A program made the position numbers and the translations under genes. Below the pieces are notes generated by a model. The model made no database searches. It had not been told where the DNA came from and saw only the letters and a program-made list of their open reading frames with translations. 5,445 bases of DNA from Paraclostridium ghonii (GTDB lineage: Bacteria; Bacillota; Clostridia; Peptostreptococcales; Peptostreptococcaceae), in assembly GCF_023653455.1 (NCBI RefSeq), contig NZ_JAKEDR010000198.1, positions 1 to 5,445 of the forward strand, read 5' to 3'. The stretch's first letter is position 1, and every line of letters starts with the position of its first letter. Of the stretch, positions 3,752-5,445 are shown one piece after another.

Positions 3752-5445
3752 CTATCTATTTGAAATACCATTACTACCTATATGATTTCCATCAATATCT
3801 GTATTAGTTAACATTACTCCACTTTCATCAAAGTAATATGTAGATCCCGATATTTGTTTCCACCCTTTTATAACTACATTATTTTCATAATAGTACCATT
3901 TACCTTCTATCTGTCTCCATCCTTTTATCAGTGCTCCATTTTTATCAAAGTAACAGATCCTTCCTTCTATTACCTCACTGTATCTTTCCATTTGCCCATT
4001 TGCATAAAAGTAATACAGCTTTCCATCTAGCTCTTTCCATCCTTCTATTTGTTCCCATTCTTTTATCTTTACTCCCTTTTCATCAAAGTAATGCAGCTTT
4101 CCTTCTATTGCGTTCCAGCCTTTTATCATTACTCCCTTTCCATTAAAGTAATACGTCTTTTCCTCTATCTGTTGCCATCCTTTTTGCATTACTCCACTTT
4201 CATCAAAGTAATATATAGATCCCGATATTTCTTTCCATCCTTTTTGCATTACATCCTTTTCATAATAGTACCATTTACCTTCTATCAGTCTCCATCCGTT
4301 TGTCAGTGCTCCATTTTCATCAAAGTAACAGTCTCTTCCTTCTATTACATTCCAGCCTTTTAACATTTCTTCATTCTCATTAAAGTAATACAGCTTTCCA
4401 TCTAGCTCTTTCCATCCTTCTATTTGTTCCCACTCTTTTACCTTTACTCCCTTTTCATCAAAGTAATATAGCTTTCTTTCTATTATGTTCCATCCTTTTA
4501 GCATTACTCCACTTTCATCAAAGTAATACGAAGACCCCTCTATTTCTTTCCATCCTTTTATCATTACATCCTTTTCATAATAGTACCATTTACCTTCTAT
4601 CTGTCTCCATCCCATTGTCATTGCTCCATTTTCATCAAAGTAACATTGTCTTCCTTCTATTTCTTTCCAGCCTTTTAACATCTCTCCCTTTTCATCAAAG
4701 TAATATAGCTTTCCTTCTATTTGTTGCCATCCTTTTTGCATTACTCCACTTTCATCAAAGTAATATGTAGATTCCCCTATTTGTTTCCATCCTTTTAGCA
4801 TTACATCTTTTTCATAATAGTACCATTTACCTTCTATCTGTCTCCATCCGCTTGTCATTGCTCCATTTTCATCAAAGTAGCATTGTCTTCCCTCTATTTC
4901 TTTCCACCCTTTTAACATCTCTCCCTTTTCATTAAAGTAATGTAGCTTTCCTCCTATTATGTTCCAGCCTTTTAACATTACTCCACTTTCATCAAAGTAA
5001 TATGTAGATCCCCCTACTTGTTTCCATCCTTTTATAACTACATCATTTTCATAATAGTACCATTTACCTTCTATCTGTCTCCATCCTTTTTCCATTGCTC
5101 CATTTTTATCAAAGTAACACTCTCTTCCTTCTATTGTATTCCAACCTGTTAACATTACTCCATTTCCTTTAAAGTAATATAACTTTCCATTTAGCTCTTT
5201 CCATCCTTCTATTTGTTCCCACTCTTTTACCTTTACTCCACTTTGATCAAAGTAATGTAGCTTTCCTTCTATTACTTTCCAGCCTCTTATCAGTGTCCCG
5301 TTTTCATTAAAACAATACGTCTTTTCCCCTATTTCTTGCCAGCCTTTTAACATTACTCCACTTTCATCAAAGTAATACGAAGATCCCTCTATGTATTTCC
5401 AACCTTTTACTGTTACATCCTTTTCATAATAGTACCATTTACCTT
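3752..5445 (-). CDS. Cell-wall-binding repeat protein (choline/glucan-binding type), C-terminal part
   Basis: The frame is open from the right edge to the TAG at 3752-3754, giving 563 residues. The ATG at 5353 is internal: codons above it continue the same repeats (KWYYYEKDVTVKGWKYIEG). The protein is 27 tandem units of 19-20 residues with the pattern K-G-W-x-x-I-x-G-K-x-Y-Y-F-D-E-x-G-x-M, plus a degenerate last unit (DIDGNHIGSNG). This is the CW_binding_1 / choline-binding / glucan-binding repeat family, also related to clostridial toxin CROP repeats; it folds as a beta-solenoid with aromatic ligand pockets. Known members bind choline on teichoic acids or glucans and anchor surface enzymes. 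No LPXTG or C-terminal membrane span is present, so attachment would be non-covalent. The catalytic or adhesive N-terminal domain and the signal peptide lie beyond the right edge, so the enzyme type is unknown. No choline-metabolism gene is present to support choline as ligand. Confidence 0.88.
   Translation of the reverse strand, partial: GKWYYYEKDVTVKGWKYIEGSSYYFDESGVMLKGWQEIGEKTYCFNENGTLIRGWKVIEGKLHYFDQSGVKVKEWEQIEGWKELNGKLYYFKGNGVMLTGWNTIEGRECYFDKNGAMEKGWRQIEGKWYYYENDVVIKGWKQVGGSTYYFDESGVMLKGWNIIGGKLHYFNEKGEMLKGWKEIEGRQCYFDENGAMTSGWRQIEGKWYYYEKDVMLKGWKQIGESTYYFDESGVMQKGWQQIEGKLYYFDEKGEMLKGWKEIEGRQCYFDENGAMTMGWRQIEGKWYYYEKDVMIKGWKEIEGSSYYFDESGVMLKGWNIIERKLYYFDEKGVKVKEWEQIEGWKELDGKLYYFNENEEMLKGWNVIEGRDCYFDENGALTNGWRLIEGKWYYYEKDVMQKGWKEISGSIYYFDESGVMQKGWQQIEEKTYYFNGKGVMIKGWNAIEGKLHYFDEKGVKIKEWEQIEGWKELDGKLYYFYANGQMERYSEVIEGRICYFDKNGALIKGWRQIEGKWYYYENNVVIKGWKQISGSTYYFDESGVMLTNTDIDGNHIGSNGISNR
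3882..5445 (-). repeat. Higher-order tandem blocks (237, 315 and 375 bp) in the repeat protein
   Basis: The word TTTTCATAATAGTACCATT (plus strand), coding the WYYYE unit, starts at 3882, 4257, 4572, 4809, 5046 and 5421, giving spacings of 375, 315, 237, 237 and 375 bp. Each basic block is four units: WYYYE (19 residues), S-x-YYFDESG, KL-x-YF and R-x-CYFD-x-NG (20 each), which is 79 residues. A 26-residue insert (VKVKEWEQIEGWKEL type) gives 105 residues, and one more 20-residue unit gives 125. All sizes keep the frame. Near-identity of blocks suggests recent duplication or gene conversion. Confidence 0.88.

Noticed and set aside
3931..4363. Two plus-strand open frames over the cell-wall-binding repeats
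   Set aside because: They are antisense shadows whose Phe/Leu/Ser-rich repeats mirror the KGW/YYF units; no start signals.
3752..5445. Repeat array as a CRISPR locus
   Set aside because: The repeats are coding, longer than CRISPR repeats, in frame throughout and without unique spacers.

Overview
The DNA is very AT-rich, with TAA/TAG stops and strong AAGGAGG-type ribosome binding sites. It carries a collagen-like surface protein, a clostridial-type GidA-family fragment and a KGW/YYF cell-wall-binding repeat protein. Together these point to a low-GC, endospore-forming Firmicute, most likely a Clostridium-group species. This is inferred from gene content; no taxonomic search was possible.

Layout. 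(1) Positions 609 to 1, minus strand: the 5' part (203 codons) of a collagen-like protein. It has a Cys/His-rich N-terminus, Gly-X-Thr repeats dominated by the triplet Gly-Tyr-Thr, and a small globular insert; it runs off the left edge. (2) Positions 610-1447: a gene-free divergent intergenic region of about 840 bp holding a 20-21 bp perfect inverted repeat (1037-1091). (3) Positions 1448-2539, plus strand: a complete GT2 glycosyltransferase with a C-terminal TPR-like region, followed by a good intrinsic terminator. (4) Positions about 2600-3570: a graveyard of three gene scraps. These are the frameshifted end of an IS3-family transposase (minus), the C-terminal 162 codons of a GidA-family FAD-dependent oxidoreductase (minus), and the C-terminal 78 codons of an IS256-family transposase (plus). 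A 28-bp-stem bidirectional terminator separates the first two. (5) Positions 3752-5445, minus strand: the C-terminal 563 residues of a long protein made entirely of choline/glucan-binding-type repeats arranged in higher-order blocks of 79, 105 and 125 residues; it runs off the right edge.

How the genes may work together. The collagen-like protein and the glycosyltransferase are divergent neighbours. In Clostridioides and Bacillus, exosporium BclA-type collagen-like proteins are O-glycosylated on Thr and are often encoded beside a dedicated glycosyltransferase. The simplest reading is a substrate/enzyme pair building a glycosylated spore-surface filament. The repeat protein is a separate cell-surface gene. 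The middle region looks like a rearrangement hot spot where two insertion sequences decayed and cut off a housekeeping-type oxidoreductase gene.
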